Shown here one piece after another: positions 16,121 through 24,797 of a DNA stretch of 64,000 nucleotides. The DNA is from Pseudomonas sp. RIT-PI-q (lineage in GTDB: Bacteria; Pseudomonadota; Gammaproteobacteria; Pseudomonadales; Pseudomonadaceae). The stretch spans positions 1 through 64,000 of the forward strand of contig NZ_LHPC01000034.1 in the NCBI RefSeq assembly GCF_001297125.1, written 5' to 3'. The stretch's first letter is position 1, and each line of letters starts with the position of its first letter. The notes beneath the pieces were generated by a model. It made no database searches. It was not told the origin of the DNA and saw only the letters and a program-made list of their open reading frames with translations. The translations under genes and the position numbers were made by a program.

Positions 16121-16666
16121 TCAGCGTTGTCGCAGCCACTCTTCGCGGGTGATTTCCCAGATTTCTCTTGGGAATCGCCCACTGACAAAGTTGCCCTCGT
16201 CGGTGCGGATCAGGCGCATGCCGGTGCGCTCCGAGAGTTTGCGCGAACCGATGTTGGGCGCCGCTTTCGGTACACGCAGCACTGACCAGCCGAGAGTCTG
16301 GAACCCATATTCGGTCACAGCGGCACAGGCTTCGGTCATCAACCCCTGGCCTTGCCACTTCGGCCCGAGCCAGAAACCACGGTTGTTGTCCTGTTCGTTC
16401 ATCAGGCTGATATTGCCAATCAATTGGTCGGGTGCGGACTTCAACCGGATCGACCAGTGCCATTCTTCGCCACGGGCAACCGCCGGCAGGGCAATGTCAC
16501 GCAGATAGGTCAGTGCACCGTCCGCAGGATACGGCCAAGGCACCAAGGCATTCAGATAACGCACCACTTCCCAGTGCGGGAATTGTTGCTGGATGGCCTC
16601 GGCATCGGCCAGTTCCAGCGGGCGCAGGATCAAGCGTTCGGTATAGAGCGTCGGTGTGGCGTCCAT
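16121..16666 (-). CDS. GNAT N-acetyltransferase (RimJ/RimL type)
   Basis: This 181-residue protein has the RimJ/RimL-like GNAT fold: TERLILRPLELADAEAIQ at the N-terminus, the acetyl-CoA loop region GFWLGPKWQGQGLMTEAC at about 98-115, and SVLRVPKAAPNIGSRKLSER. It should transfer acetyl from acetyl-CoA to an amino group, with the acceptor unknown. An in-frame TTG at 16675 is too close to the AAGGAG site, so the ATG at 16666 is chosen. It follows the LEA-type lipoprotein gene on the same strand by 26 bases, so they may be co-transcribed. Confidence 0.85.
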   Translation of the reverse strand: MDATPTLYTERLILRPLELADAEAIQQQFPHWEVVRYLNALVPWPYPADGALTYLRDIALPAVARGEEWHWSIRLKSAPDQLIGNISLMNEQDNNRGFWLGPKWQGQGLMTEACAAVTEYGFQTLGWSVLRVPKAAPNIGSRKLSERTGMRLIRTDEGNFVSGRFPREIWEITREEWLRQR

Positions 16667-16692
16667 GTTCTTCAAAGCTCCTTGAGTCGGCG

Positions 16693-17166
16693 TTACCAGG
16701 TCCCAGTCGTCGACGTTGGCAGGCTGAGTTTGCCACTGTCGACGAAACGCATCGTACCAAACAAGCCTCCCGCCAGTTTGCCGTGCAGCACGTAAGGCAG
16801 GTTGTTCAGCGTTTGTATCTGGCTCAGGCCCAGGGTCTGGCGCAGCACCGAAAACGCCGAAACGCTCACCGGTACAGTCAGCACGGTCTCGGAAAAGCGC
16901 GCAATCGAGCCCGATTGATCACTGACGCCAGAGGCGAGTGGCTGCCCGTTGACCTCCAAATCCAGGGCAACGCCGTTGTAGTCGATGGGCGTTTCATTGG
17001 GATTCTGCACGCGGATTTTCACCGCAAAGCGTACTTCCATGTCCTGGCTTTGCAGCGGCTCGAAACCCACCACGTTGATGTTCAGCGGATCGCGGTTGGG
17101 GAACAGGGCGCAGGCGCTCAGAGAGAGCAAAAGAACGGAAAGAATGACGGCGTGGACACTGCGCAT
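16693..17166 (-). CDS. LEA type 2 family lipoprotein
   Basis: This 157-residue protein has a signal peptide with lipobox LSAC (Cys19) and one LEA type 2 / water-stress domain (INVVGFEPLQSQDMEVRFAV, then NPNETPIDYNGVALDLEVNG). It should be anchored in the envelope. The family has an immunoglobulin-like fold, and its bacterial members have no firm function. The start at 17166 is required for the signal peptide. A terminator of the upstream permease gene lies just before it, so it has its own promoter. Confidence 0.82.
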   Translation of the reverse strand: MRSVHAVILSVLLLSLSACALFPNRDPLNINVVGFEPLQSQDMEVRFAVKIRVQNPNETPIDYNGVALDLEVNGQPLASGVSDQSGSIARFSETVLTVPVSVSAFSVLRQTLGLSQIQTLNNLPYVLHGKLAGGLFGTMRFVDSGKLSLPTSTTGTW

Positions 17167-17182
17167 TGATGTGCTCTCGTAT

Positions 17183-17215
17183 AAAAAAGGGTTGAACCAA
17201 CAGAGGCTCAACCCT
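17183..17215 (-). terminator. Rho-independent terminator of the NCS2 permease gene
   Basis: On the minus strand GGGTTGA pairs with TCAACCC and is followed by TTTTTT. It begins about 10 bases after the permease stop codon. Confidence 0.88.
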
Positions 17216-17224
17216 TGAGCATGT

Positions 17225-18697
17225 CTAGCGGTTCACCTGTGCGACAGCCCCGAGCGAGGCGGGTTCACCCTTGGCCGGGACATCCGGATTTTCCATGACC
17301 TGAAGAATAGAAGCTTCCGGATCGAAATCGTCTTCTTCCAGCTCGATGAATTCCTCGGGCAGGAAGATGTTCAGCACGATAGCGCACAACGCCCCGACGG
17401 TGATCGGCGATTCGAAGATGTTATGCAGCGCCTTGGGCAGCTCGCGCAATACTTCAGGGACCGCCGCAACACCCAGACCCATGCCGAGGGAAATTGCCAC
17501 GATCAGCATGTTGCGCCGATGCAGGCCGGCTTCGGCGAGGATCTTGATCCCCGCCACGGCGACGGTGCCGAACATCACCAGTTCCGCGCCGCCGAGCACC
17601 GGTTTGGGCATCAGTTGCAGCACCGCGCCAATCATCGGGAACAACCCCAGCACCACCAACAGCCCGGCAATGAAGAACGCGACGTAGCGACTGGCCACGC
17701 CGGTGAGCTGGATCACGCCGTTGTTCTGCGCGAAGGTCACCATCGGCATGCTGTTGAACACCGCCGCCATGGCTGAATTGAGACCGTCGGCCAGCAGCCC
17801 GGACTTGATCCGGCGGATGTAGATCGGGCCTTTGACCGGCTGCCGGGAAATCATCGAGTTGGCGGTCAGGTCACCGGCGGCTTCCAGCGGCGACACCAGG
17901 AAAATCACTGCGACCGGCACGAACGCGACCCAGTCGAAGTTGAACCCGTATTTGAACGGCACCGGCACGCTCATCAGCGGTACATCGGGCATGCTCGAAA
18001 AGTTGACGTCGCCCATGAGCCAGGCGACGACATAGCCGAGGGTCAGACCGATCACGATCGCACCGAGGCGCAGGAAGGGCACGTCCACCCGGTTCAACAC
18101 CACGATGGTGCCGAGCACCAGTGCCGCCAGGGCCAAATGGCTGGCTGCGCCGAGGTCCCCGGCGCCGAAGCCTCCGGCAATGTCCGTCATGGCGACCTTG
18201 ATCAGCGAAAGGCCCATCAGCGTGATGATCGTGCCGGTCACCACCGGGGTGATCAGCATCCGCAGTTTGCCGATGAACTGGCTCAACACCACTTCGATGA
18301 ACGCTGCAAAAAAGCACACGCCGAAGATCGTCGAGAGGATTTCATCAGTGCCACCGCCACGGGCCTTGACCATGAAGCCGGTGCTGAGAATCACGCTGAT
18401 AAACGAAAAACTCGTGCCTTGCAGACACAGCAACCCGGAACCGACCGGGCCGAACCGACGCGCCTGGACGAAGGTGCCCAGGCCGGAAACGAACAGCGCC
18501 ATGCTGATCAGGTACGGCACTTCACTTTGCAGGCCCAGGGCACTGCCCATGATCAACGTCGGGGTGATGATGCCGACGAAACTGGCGAGTACGTGTTGCA
18601 GGGCGGCGAAGACGGTCGCGGTCAGGTGCGGGCGGTCGTCGAGGCCGTAAATCAGGTCATTGTGGCGCGGGGCAGGGGCTTTTTCAGAGGCGGTCAT
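17225..18697 (-). CDS. NCS2-family nucleobase:cation symporter (xanthine/uric acid type)
   Basis: This 490-residue inner-membrane transporter has about 14 hydrophobic segments and the NCS2 signatures: ALQHVLASFVGIITPTL near the N-terminus, and QNNGVIQLTGVASRYV followed by AELVMFGTVAVAGIKIL in the C-terminal half. The QNNGV motif is diagnostic of the xanthine/uric acid branch (UacT, XanP, PucJ/K) rather than the uracil branch. Purine genes are not adjacent, so the substrate stays open. The tail (LEEDDFDPEASILQVMENPD) is acidic. It has its own strong terminator. Confidence 0.87.
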   Translation of the reverse strand: MTASEKAPAPRHNDLIYGLDDRPHLTATVFAALQHVLASFVGIITPTLIMGSALGLQSEVPYLISMALFVSGLGTFVQARRFGPVGSGLLCLQGTSFSFISVILSTGFMVKARGGGTDEILSTIFGVCFFAAFIEVVLSQFIGKLRMLITPVVTGTIITLMGLSLIKVAMTDIAGGFGAGDLGAASHLALAALVLGTIVVLNRVDVPFLRLGAIVIGLTLGYVVAWLMGDVNFSSMPDVPLMSVPVPFKYGFNFDWVAFVPVAVIFLVSPLEAAGDLTANSMISRQPVKGPIYIRRIKSGLLADGLNSAMAAVFNSMPMVTFAQNNGVIQLTGVASRYVAFFIAGLLVVLGLFPMIGAVLQLMPKPVLGGAELVMFGTVAVAGIKILAEAGLHRRNMLIVAISLGMGLGVAAVPEVLRELPKALHNIFESPITVGALCAIVLNIFLPEEFIELEEDDFDPEASILQVMENPDVPAKGEPASLGAVAQVNR

Positions 18698-18797
18698 GGG
18701 GTTTGTGTGTGCCAGAAGGCGGGCCGGGTCAGAAAATGGAGGCGCAGGATGCCAGAAAGACTATTGAGTGGCGAGCGATGAGCCCAGTAACTGGCGC

Positions 18798-18899
18798 AAT
18801 CCTGTAGGAGCGAGGCTTGCCCGCGAAGGCGGAATGTCGGGCGACATTGATGCTGCCTGATACACCGCCTTCGCGGGCAAGCCTCGCTCCTACAGGATT
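18798..18899. repeat. REP pair with perfect 35-bp arms
   Basis: Arms 18798-18832 and 18865-18899 are exact complements, beginning AATCCTGTAGGAGCGAGGCT. It lies between the NCS2 permease start and the end of the LysR gene. Confidence 0.87.
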
Positions 18900-18905
18900 G
18901 GCGTT

Positions 18906-19799
18906 TCAGGCGAACGCCGCGAGCAAATCTTCTTCGAATGCCTTCTGCGCATCTCCCGGCACTTGCGCACGATGCCGCGCTAGATGAAACGCCACATCAA
19001 AACTCATGTCCTTACGACGCACAGCCCGCAGCAATTTTTTGTCTTCCCAACTGCGGGCGAAGTGACTGGGCAAGTAACCGACGTGTTTCCCGGACAGAAT
19101 GAAGGCGAGGGTGCCTTCGACTTGCTCCGAACGCGCGGAACACAGTTTGCCCTGGAACGGCTCATCGCTGCGCAAGAAGCGGTAGGGGTGATCGACCCGG
19201 TCGCAGGCCTGAAGTGCTTGATCGTCAGGCGCGTCATTGCTGAACAGCGGATGCCCGGGTGCGCAATACAGGTGCTGGGTTTCGGTGAACAGTTCGCGGT
19301 AGTCAAACGCGCTTTGCACTTGTGAGAAATAGCCGATCGCCAAGTCCAGCCGTTGTTGCAACAGCAACCGCTCCATTTCGCCAGGCATGGCGCTGATCAA
19401 CTCGATGCGCACCGATTCGTCCCGTTCGCGAAAGCGCCGGATCGCGTCCGCTACTCGTTGCAGCACCGATTGATCCAGCGCTTCGGACAACCCCAGGCGC
19501 ACCTCCCCAATCAGCCGCCCGGCCACGCCGTTGGATTGATGGCGGAACGCTTCGATGGATTCGAACAATCCGCGCGTCGCGCTGAGCAGTTGTTCGCCCT
19601 TGGGAGTGACCTTGAAGCCACCCTTGCCGCGACTGCACAGCCGATAGCCGAGGCGGGTTTCGAGCTTGGCCATTTGCTGGCTGATGCTCGACTGGCTCAA
19701 CCCCAAGTCACCCTGCGCCGCGCTAAAACCGCCGCATTCCACGACATTGACGAAAAGTCTCAGCAGTTGCAGGTCCAGATCATGCAGTTGGCCGAGCAT
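18906..19799 (-). CDS. LysR-family transcriptional regulator
   Basis: This 297-residue protein has the LysR helix-turn-helix LGLSQSSISQQMAKLETRLG at about residues 26-46 and an effector domain from about residue 90. It is divergent from a polyamine-binding protein and agmatinase pair across 101 bases, so control of that pair is likely. The ATG at 19799 has GGAG nine bases upstream; a TTG three bases earlier is an alternative start. The effector could be a polyamine or a guanidino compound, by context only. Confidence 0.88.
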   Translation of the reverse strand: MLGQLHDLDLQLLRLFVNVVECGGFSAAQGDLGLSQSSISQQMAKLETRLGYRLCSRGKGGFKVTPKGEQLLSATRGLFESIEAFRHQSNGVAGRLIGEVRLGLSEALDQSVLQRVADAIRRFRERDESVRIELISAMPGEMERLLLQQRLDLAIGYFSQVQSAFDYRELFTETQHLYCAPGHPLFSNDAPDDQALQACDRVDHPYRFLRSDEPFQGKLCSARSEQVEGTLAFILSGKHVGYLPSHFARSWEDKKLLRAVRRKDMSFDVAFHLARHRAQVPGDAQKAFEEDLLAAFA

Positions 19800-19900
19800 C
19801 AAACATTACTCCGGAATAAAGTCAGGATAACAAACTTGATATTTCGTCAATGTATCCGACGAAGCATGCTGCAGCCACTTCCTCTGGTCAGGTGTTCGTC

Positions 19901-20992
19901 ATGGCTCCCATGTTCAAGTTGTGCTTCCCCGCGCTGTTCCTGGCCATGGCCGCGTCGGCCCAAGCCGAGGACAAGGTCGTCAACCTCTCCAGTGGGGCCG
20001 ATTACGTCGCCCCCGAAACTTTGCAGCGTTTCGAGCAGGAAACCGGGATTCACGTGCGCTACGACACGTTCGACGCGCCGGAAGTGCTCGAAACCAAATT
20101 GCTCACCGGTGGCAGCGGTTATGACGTGGTGGTGCCGTCGTCCAGCGTCCTGGCCCGTGGGTTGGCGGCGGGTGCGCTGAAAGCTATTCCTCACGAAGGC
20201 CTGAAGGGCTACGCCAACCTTGATCCGGATATGCTGGCGAAACTCGCGGCGGTCGACCCCGGCAATCAGTATGGCGTGCCTTATACCTGGGGCACGCTGG
20301 GGCTGGGGATGAATGTCGAAGCGGTGCAGAAACGCTTGCCGAACGTGTCGCTGAACAGCCTGGACTTGCTGTTCAAACCCGAGTACGCCAGCAAACTGAA
20401 GGACTGTGGCATCGCGATCATTGATTCGCCGCAGGAAGTGATCGGCCTGGCGTTGCACTATCTGGGCAAAGATCCCTACAGCACCGACAAAAACGATCTC
20501 GACGCGGCCCAAGCGTTGTTGCATCAATTGCAGCCCAACGTGCTGTACGTCGCCAGCGGCCGGCAGATCAACGATTTGGCCAACGGCAGCGTCTGCCTGG
20601 CCCTGGCTTACAACGGCGACGCCAGCATGGCCGCCGATCAGGCGCGCAAGGCCAACAAACCCTACGAAATCGCCTACCGGATTCCCAAGGAAGGCACCCT
20701 CGTGTGGCAGGACAACCTGGCGATTCCCAAGGACGCGCCACACCCGGAAGCCGCCCGCCAGTTCATCGAGTTCATGTTGCGCCCCGAATCCGTCGCGGCG
20801 CTGACCAACACGCTGTTCTATGCCACCGCCAACCAGGCCGCGACGCCGCTGGTGGACGAGGCGGTGCGCACCGATCCCGATATCTACCCGCCGTCCGATG
20901 TGCGTGGCCGGTTGTATGCCGACCGCAGCATGAGCCTCAAGGACATGCGTCAGCGCACCCGCTTGTGGACCACTTTCCGTAGCCGCCAATAA
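19901..20992 (+). CDS. Polyamine ABC-transporter substrate-binding protein (PotF/SpuD-like)
   Basis: This 363-residue periplasmic protein has a signal peptide (MFKLCFPALFLAMAASAQAE) and the PotD/PotF/SpuD pattern: VNLSSGADYVAPETLQRFEQ, YDVVVPSSSVLARGL, GVPYTWGTLGLGMN, NDLANGSVCLALAYNGDA and EGTLVWQDNLAIPKDAPHPE. It should capture putrescine, spermidine or a related amine for an ABC importer. No permease or ATPase genes accompany it, so it either borrows another transporter's membrane part or acts as a sensor. The agmatinase gene starts 13 bases after its stop, so agmatine is a reasonable ligand, by inference. Confidence 0.87.
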   Translation: MAPMFKLCFPALFLAMAASAQAEDKVVNLSSGADYVAPETLQRFEQETGIHVRYDTFDAPEVLETKLLTGGSGYDVVVPSSSVLARGLAAGALKAIPHEGLKGYANLDPDMLAKLAAVDPGNQYGVPYTWGTLGLGMNVEAVQKRLPNVSLNSLDLLFKPEYASKLKDCGIAIIDSPQEVIGLALHYLGKDPYSTDKNDLDAAQALLHQLQPNVLYVASGRQINDLANGSVCLALAYNGDASMAADQARKANKPYEIAYRIPKEGTLVWQDNLAIPKDAPHPEAARQFIEFMLRPESVAALTNTLFYATANQAATPLVDEAVRTDPDIYPPSDVRGRLYADRSMSLKDMRQRTRLWTTFRSRQ

Positions 20993-21005
20993 AAAGGAAT
21001 ACCTG

Positions 21006-21965
21006 ATGGACGTCCCGATGCAAAACGATCAGGCCATGACCCGCGACAGCCTCTATGGCACTGCCGCCGAAAGCACCTACGCCGGCATCACCAGTTTCAT
21101 GCGTCGTCGCTACAGTCGCGACTTGCGCGGTGTCGACGTAGCGGTCAGCGGTGTCCCGTTCGACACCGCCACCAGCAACCGCCCCGGTGCGCGTTTCGGG
21201 CCGCGCGGCATTCGTGCCGCGTCCACCGGGATTGCCTGGGAACGCCACTGGCCGTGGACCTTTGATCCGTTCGATCATGTGGCGGTGATCGACTACGGTG
21301 ATTGCGACTTCGATTACGGTTCGCCACAGTCGGTGCCGGAAAGCATCGAGGCGCATGCCGAGCACATTCTCAACGCCGGCAGCGCGATGCTGACGTTCGG
21401 TGGCGATCACTTCATCACCTATCCGCTGCTCAAGGCGCATGCGCGCAAACATGGCGCGCTGTCACTGATTCACTTTGATGCGCATAGCGATACCTGGCCG
21501 GACGAAGAGGGCAAGCGCATCGACCACGGGACCATGTTCTGGCACGCGGCCAAGGAAGGTTTGGTCGATCCATCGCGTTCGGTACAGATCGGTTTGCGCA
21601 CCACCAATGACGATCATCAGGGCTTTCAGGTGCTGGACGCGCGGCAAGTGCACCGCCGTGGGGTTGATGCGATTGTCGAAGCCATTCGGGCGCGGGTTGG
21701 TGATAACCCGGTGTATCTGACGTTTGACATCGACTGCCTCGACCCGGCCTTCGCTCCCGGCACCGGAACGCCGGTGTGCGGCGGCTTGAGCACGGTGCAG
21801 GCGCTGGAAATCCTCGGCGGCTTGCGCGGGATCAATCTGGTGGGGATGGACGTGGTGGAAGTGGCCCCGGCCTACGACAGCGCGGACATTACCTCACTGG
21901 CGGCGGCGACGTTGGCGATGGAGATGCTGTGTTTGTATGCGGCCAAACATAAGGTTGACCGGTAG
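21006..21965 (+). CDS. speB: Agmatinase
   Basis: This 319-residue manganese hydrolase of the arginase superfamily converts agmatine to putrescine and urea. The metal ligands are visible in GGDHF, HFDAHSDTW and TFDIDCLDPAFAPGTGTP. The region GMDVVEVAPAYDSADITSLA and the overall pattern follow E. coli SpeB closely. The start at 21006 has AAGGAA seven bases upstream. It is co-directional with, and 13 bases from, the polyamine-binding protein gene, giving an uptake-and-breakdown unit. Related guanidino hydrolases (guanidinobutyrase, guanidinopropionase) remain possible, because pseudomonads carry several paralogues. Confidence 0.85.
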   Translation: MDVPMQNDQAMTRDSLYGTAAESTYAGITSFMRRRYSRDLRGVDVAVSGVPFDTATSNRPGARFGPRGIRAASTGIAWERHWPWTFDPFDHVAVIDYGDCDFDYGSPQSVPESIEAHAEHILNAGSAMLTFGGDHFITYPLLKAHARKHGALSLIHFDAHSDTWPDEEGKRIDHGTMFWHAAKEGLVDPSRSVQIGLRTTNDDHQGFQVLDARQVHRRGVDAIVEAIRARVGDNPVYLTFDIDCLDPAFAPGTGTPVCGGLSTVQALEILGGLRGINLVGMDVVEVAPAYDSADITSLAAATLAMEMLCLYAAKHKVDR

Positions 21966-21993
21966 CAAGGATTTTTGTTGGCTGTGACGACGC

Positions 21994-22059
21994 CATCGCG
22001 GGCAAGCCCGCTCCCACAAGTACAACGCAGTTCCTGTGGGAGCGGGCTTGCCCGCGATG
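21994..22059. repeat. REP inverted pair
   Basis: The 25-base arms 21994-22018 and 22035-22059 are exact complements of the 'tgtgggagcgggcttgcccg' type, between convergent genes. Confidence 0.87.
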
Positions 22060-22064
22060 CTTTT

Positions 22065-23117
22065 TCAGGCGACCGGGATGATTGGCAGGTCCAATGTTTC
22101 GGCCCCGCTAAAACGCGCCACCGACCCGGCAATGGATTCATGCGGCACACCCTTCGCCACATCACTCACGCCATCAAGCCGCGCCAACTGATCCGCACTT
22201 AACTGCACCTCCAGCGCGCCCAATGTCGCATCCAGCTGTTCGCGGGTGCGTGAGCCGAGAATCGGAATCAGCGCCGTGGTCGAGCGCTTGGCTTTTTCCC
22301 GCAGCCAGGCAATGGCCACGTGAGTCGGGCTGCTCGCCAGTTCCGCAGCGACGGCCAGCAAGGTGTCGAGCAGGGCAGTTTCCCGAGCGCTCTTTTCAGC
22401 GTGGACCAGCATGCCAAGTTTGGTCGCGCGATTGTCTGCTTCGCTGGTGCGGTACTTGCCGGTCAGGAACCCGCCACCCAGCGGCGACCACAACGTCGCG
22501 GCCAAACCCAGGGCTTCGGCCATCGGCAGTTGTTCCCGTTCGGCTGTGCGTTCGGCGAGGCTGTACTCGACCTGGATGGCCGCAATCGGTGCGAAACCAC
22601 GAATTTCCGCCAACAGATCAGCCCTGGCGATGCGCCACGCCGGGAAGTTCGACAGCCCGGCGTAGTGGATCTTGCCGGCGCGAACCAGATCATCGAAACC
22701 GCGCAGGATCTCTTCCATCGGCGTCACGCCATCGCTCATGTGCGCCCAGAACAGGTCGAGGTGGTCGGTCTTCAATCGCGTCAGGCTTTCTTCCACGGCG
22801 CGAACCATGTTCTTGCGGTTGTTGCCGGTGTGGGAAATGCCCGCCGCCGGTGTAGTGCCTAGCGTGTATTTGGTGGCGATGACCAGGCGATCCCGTTCTG
22901 CGGCGATGAACTCGCTGAGCATGGCTTCCGACTGGCCGGCTTGATAGCCGTTGGCGGTGTCGATGAAATTGCCGCCGGCCTCCAGGTAGCCATCGAAAAT
23001 GCGCTTGGCTTCGTCGCGTTCGGCGCCATGACCCCAGCCGGTGCCGAAATTACCGGCGCCCAACGCCAGTTCGGAAACCCGCAAGCCGGTTTTACGGCCA
23101 AAGACTTTGTAGTGCAT
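22065..23117 (-). CDS. Aldo/keto reductase
   Basis: This 350-residue NADPH-dependent reductase begins MHYKVFGRKTGLRVSELALG. It shows the AKR signature NFIDTANGY, the catalytic Lys in VIATKYTLG, a His in LFWAHMSDG, and the C-terminal cofactor segment ALIPILGSRTREQL. The start at 23117 has AGGAG nine bases upstream. It is divergent from a YafY-type regulator across 204 bases that contain a short dyad. The substrate is unknown; such pairs often respond to aldehydes or electrophiles. Confidence 0.9.
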   Translation of the reverse strand: MHYKVFGRKTGLRVSELALGAGNFGTGWGHGAERDEAKRIFDGYLEAGGNFIDTANGYQAGQSEAMLSEFIAAERDRLVIATKYTLGTTPAAGISHTGNNRKNMVRAVEESLTRLKTDHLDLFWAHMSDGVTPMEEILRGFDDLVRAGKIHYAGLSNFPAWRIARADLLAEIRGFAPIAAIQVEYSLAERTAEREQLPMAEALGLAATLWSPLGGGFLTGKYRTSEADNRATKLGMLVHAEKSARETALLDTLLAVAAELASSPTHVAIAWLREKAKRSTTALIPILGSRTREQLDATLGALEVQLSADQLARLDGVSDVAKGVPHESIAGSVARFSGAETLDLPIIPVA

Positions 23118-23158
23118 GGGATGACTCCTGAAGGAAAGGGCGCTGGGTCTGAATATAA

Positions 23159-23172
23159 ATGTCTAGTGACAT
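23159..23172. promoter_or_regulatory. Dyad ATGTC-N4-GACAT between divergent genes
   Basis: A short perfect inverted repeat lies about 42 bases upstream of the aldo/keto reductase start in an AT-rich stretch. It could be an operator for the divergent YafY-type regulator. No experimental support is implied. Confidence 0.35.
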
Positions 23173-23321
23173 GTATTTAATATGATTTGAGTAATATTCC
23201 ACGTCAAGGTGCATTTTCATTCGCCGCAAAAGGACCGACCAAGGGACTCATTGGCTACTGCCACTTTCTGACAGGGGCCTCTGCTAAGCTCCGACAACTT
23301 TTACTGTAGAGCCTGCCCATC

Positions 23322-24038
23322 GTGTCGCGAACCACTCGTTTACTCACCTTGTTGCAAGTGCTGCGCGGCAAAAGCCGCCCGGTGACGGCGGCGACGCTGG
23401 CTGGCGAACTGCAAATTTCCGAGCGCACGCTGTACCGCGACATCGCCGAACTCACCGCCCTTGGCGCGCCGATCTATGGCGAGGCGGGCATCGGCTATGT
23501 GCTGCGTAGCGGCTTGTTTCTGCCGCCCTTGATGCTCAACGCCGACGAAACCGAAGCCATCGTGCTCGGCTTGCGTTACGTCGATCAGCGTGGGGATGAG
23601 GTCTTGAGCAAAGCCGCGGCGGATGCGCTGGCGAAGATTGCTGCGGGGTTGGCACCTGAAGCGCTGGAGGCGCTACGCAACCCGACGGTTCTGCCGGGGC
23701 CACCCGGTTATGGCTTTGCACCCAACGCGGTGCCATTGAATGTGTTTCGTCAGGCCATCCGCGATCAGGCCAAGCTGCACATCGACTACGCGGACGCCCA
23801 ACAGGTGCCCAGTCAACGGCTGATCTGGCCGCTGGCCCTGGGGTTTCTCAATGAGGTGCGAATCATCGTCGCCTGGTGTGAGTTGCGCAGCGCCTATCGG
23901 ACGTTTCGCACCGACCGGATCTCGGTCGCCAGCGAGCAGGGCGAGCGCTATCCGGGGCGGCGCAGCGACCTGTTGCGCACCTGGCGCAAGCAGATGCAAC
24001 TGGATGATTCGGGGCGTTTCACTCCTGACAAGAACTGA
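23322..24038 (+). CDS. YafY/DeoR-type HTH-WYL regulator
   Basis: This 238-residue regulator has an N-terminal HTH_11 domain (RTTRLLTLLQVLRGKSRPVT, then LQISERTLYRDIAELTALGA) and a C-terminal WYL-like ligand domain (LIWPLALGFLNEVRIIVAWC, RTFRTDRI). It begins with GTG at 23322, with no strong ribosome site. It is divergent from the aldo/keto reductase and probably controls it. The final part also resembles the WCX dimerisation extension. The ligand is unknown. Confidence 0.85.
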   Translation: MSRTTRLLTLLQVLRGKSRPVTAATLAGELQISERTLYRDIAELTALGAPIYGEAGIGYVLRSGLFLPPLMLNADETEAIVLGLRYVDQRGDEVLSKAAADALAKIAAGLAPEALEALRNPTVLPGPPGYGFAPNAVPLNVFRQAIRDQAKLHIDYADAQQVPSQRLIWPLALGFLNEVRIIVAWCELRSAYRTFRTDRISVASEQGERYPGRRSDLLRTWRKQMQLDDSGRFTPDKN

Positions 24039-24090
24039 CACAGGCTTGTTTTAGCATGGCTGCAGAATCAACAAACAAGGAGCCGCAACC

Positions 24091-24432
24091 ATGTCCAATC
24101 CCGCCTCTTCACTGGCGCCCGCCATCGCCGCGTACATTACTGCTGCCAATGCCCGCGACACCTCCAGAGTCACCAGTTTTTTCGCTGAGGATGCCAATGT
24201 GTTCGATGAAGGTCAGCACCGGATCGGCACCCAGGCCATCGCCCAATGGATGGAAGACACCGCTCAGCGTTACCAGCCACGGGTCGAAGTGCTCGACGTG
24301 CAACTGCGCACGGGCAAAGTGCTGGTGCATAATCTGATCTCCGGCACATTCCCCGGCAGCCCGCTGGAACTGCGCTACATGTTTCGCCTGAATGAACAGG
24401 GCAAAATCTCCCGGCTGGACATCTCGCTATAA
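24091..24432 (+). CDS. SnoaL/NTF2-like protein
   Basis: This 113-residue protein has the cone-shaped NTF2/SnoaL pattern: SSLAPAIAAYITAANARDTS, then SFFAEDANVFDEGQHRIG and a C-terminal beta sheet ending in GKISRLDISL. The fold covers isomerases, ketosteroid-type enzymes and non-catalytic proteins, so no reaction is assigned. AAGGAG precedes the ATG by seven bases. It starts 52 bases after the YafY-type regulator on the same strand, so the two may be co-transcribed. Confidence 0.8.
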   Translation: MSNPASSLAPAIAAYITAANARDTSRVTSFFAEDANVFDEGQHRIGTQAIAQWMEDTAQRYQPRVEVLDVQLRTGKVLVHNLISGTFPGSPLELRYMFRLNEQGKISRLDISL

Positions 24433-24440
24433 CTGCCCCC

Positions 24441-24776
24441 TGTAGCCGCTGTCGAAGCCGGAGTTCGGCTGTAGCAGCTGTCGACGTTGCATTCGGCTCT
24501 GTAGCAGCTGTCGAGCTTGCGAGGCTGCGTTCGGCTGCGAAGCAGTCGTAAACCCTGCTGACGCGGTTTGCCTGACACACCGCATTGCCTGATTTCACGA
24601 CTGCTACGCAGCCGAACGCAGCCTCGCAAGCTCGACAGCTGCTACAACGCAGAACGCAGCCTCGCAAGCTCGACAGCTGCTACAGAGCCGAATGCAACGT
24701 CGACAGCAACCACAACGCCGAATGCAACGTCGACAGCTGCTACAACGCCGAATGCAGGCTTCGCCAGCGGCTACAT
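24441..24776. repeat. Mirror-image cluster of eight REP half-units
   Basis: Three forward half-units starting 'tgtag(c/c)(a/c)gctgtcga' (at 24441, 24470 and 24500) are followed by five reverse ones ending 'gctaca' (near 24646, 24684, 24714, 24745 and 24776). Their variant cores form the order A-B-C | C'-C'-B'-B'-A', a nested palindrome. The cluster fills the 365-base gap between the NTF2-like gene and zapE. Confidence 0.85.
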
Positions 24777-24784
24777 CGGGGCCG

Positions 24785-24797
24785 TATACTGCTGCGC
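24785..24797 (+). promoter_or_regulatory. Possible -10 element (TATACT) directly before zapE
   Basis: TATACT at 24785-24790 stands 7 bases before the zapE ATG at 24798, and no Shine-Dalgarno sequence is present. Transcription could begin at or next to the start codon, giving a leaderless message. The -35 region is poor. Confidence 0.3.

Noticed and set aside
24441..24776. CRISPR-like array
   Set aside because: Units are inverted and variable with no constant repeat-spacer pattern, and no cas gene is nearby.
24585..24797. 71-residue N-terminal extension of ZapE encoded by the REP cluster
   Set aside because: The extension is translated repeat (RQLLQRR-like) and no ribosome site supports it.
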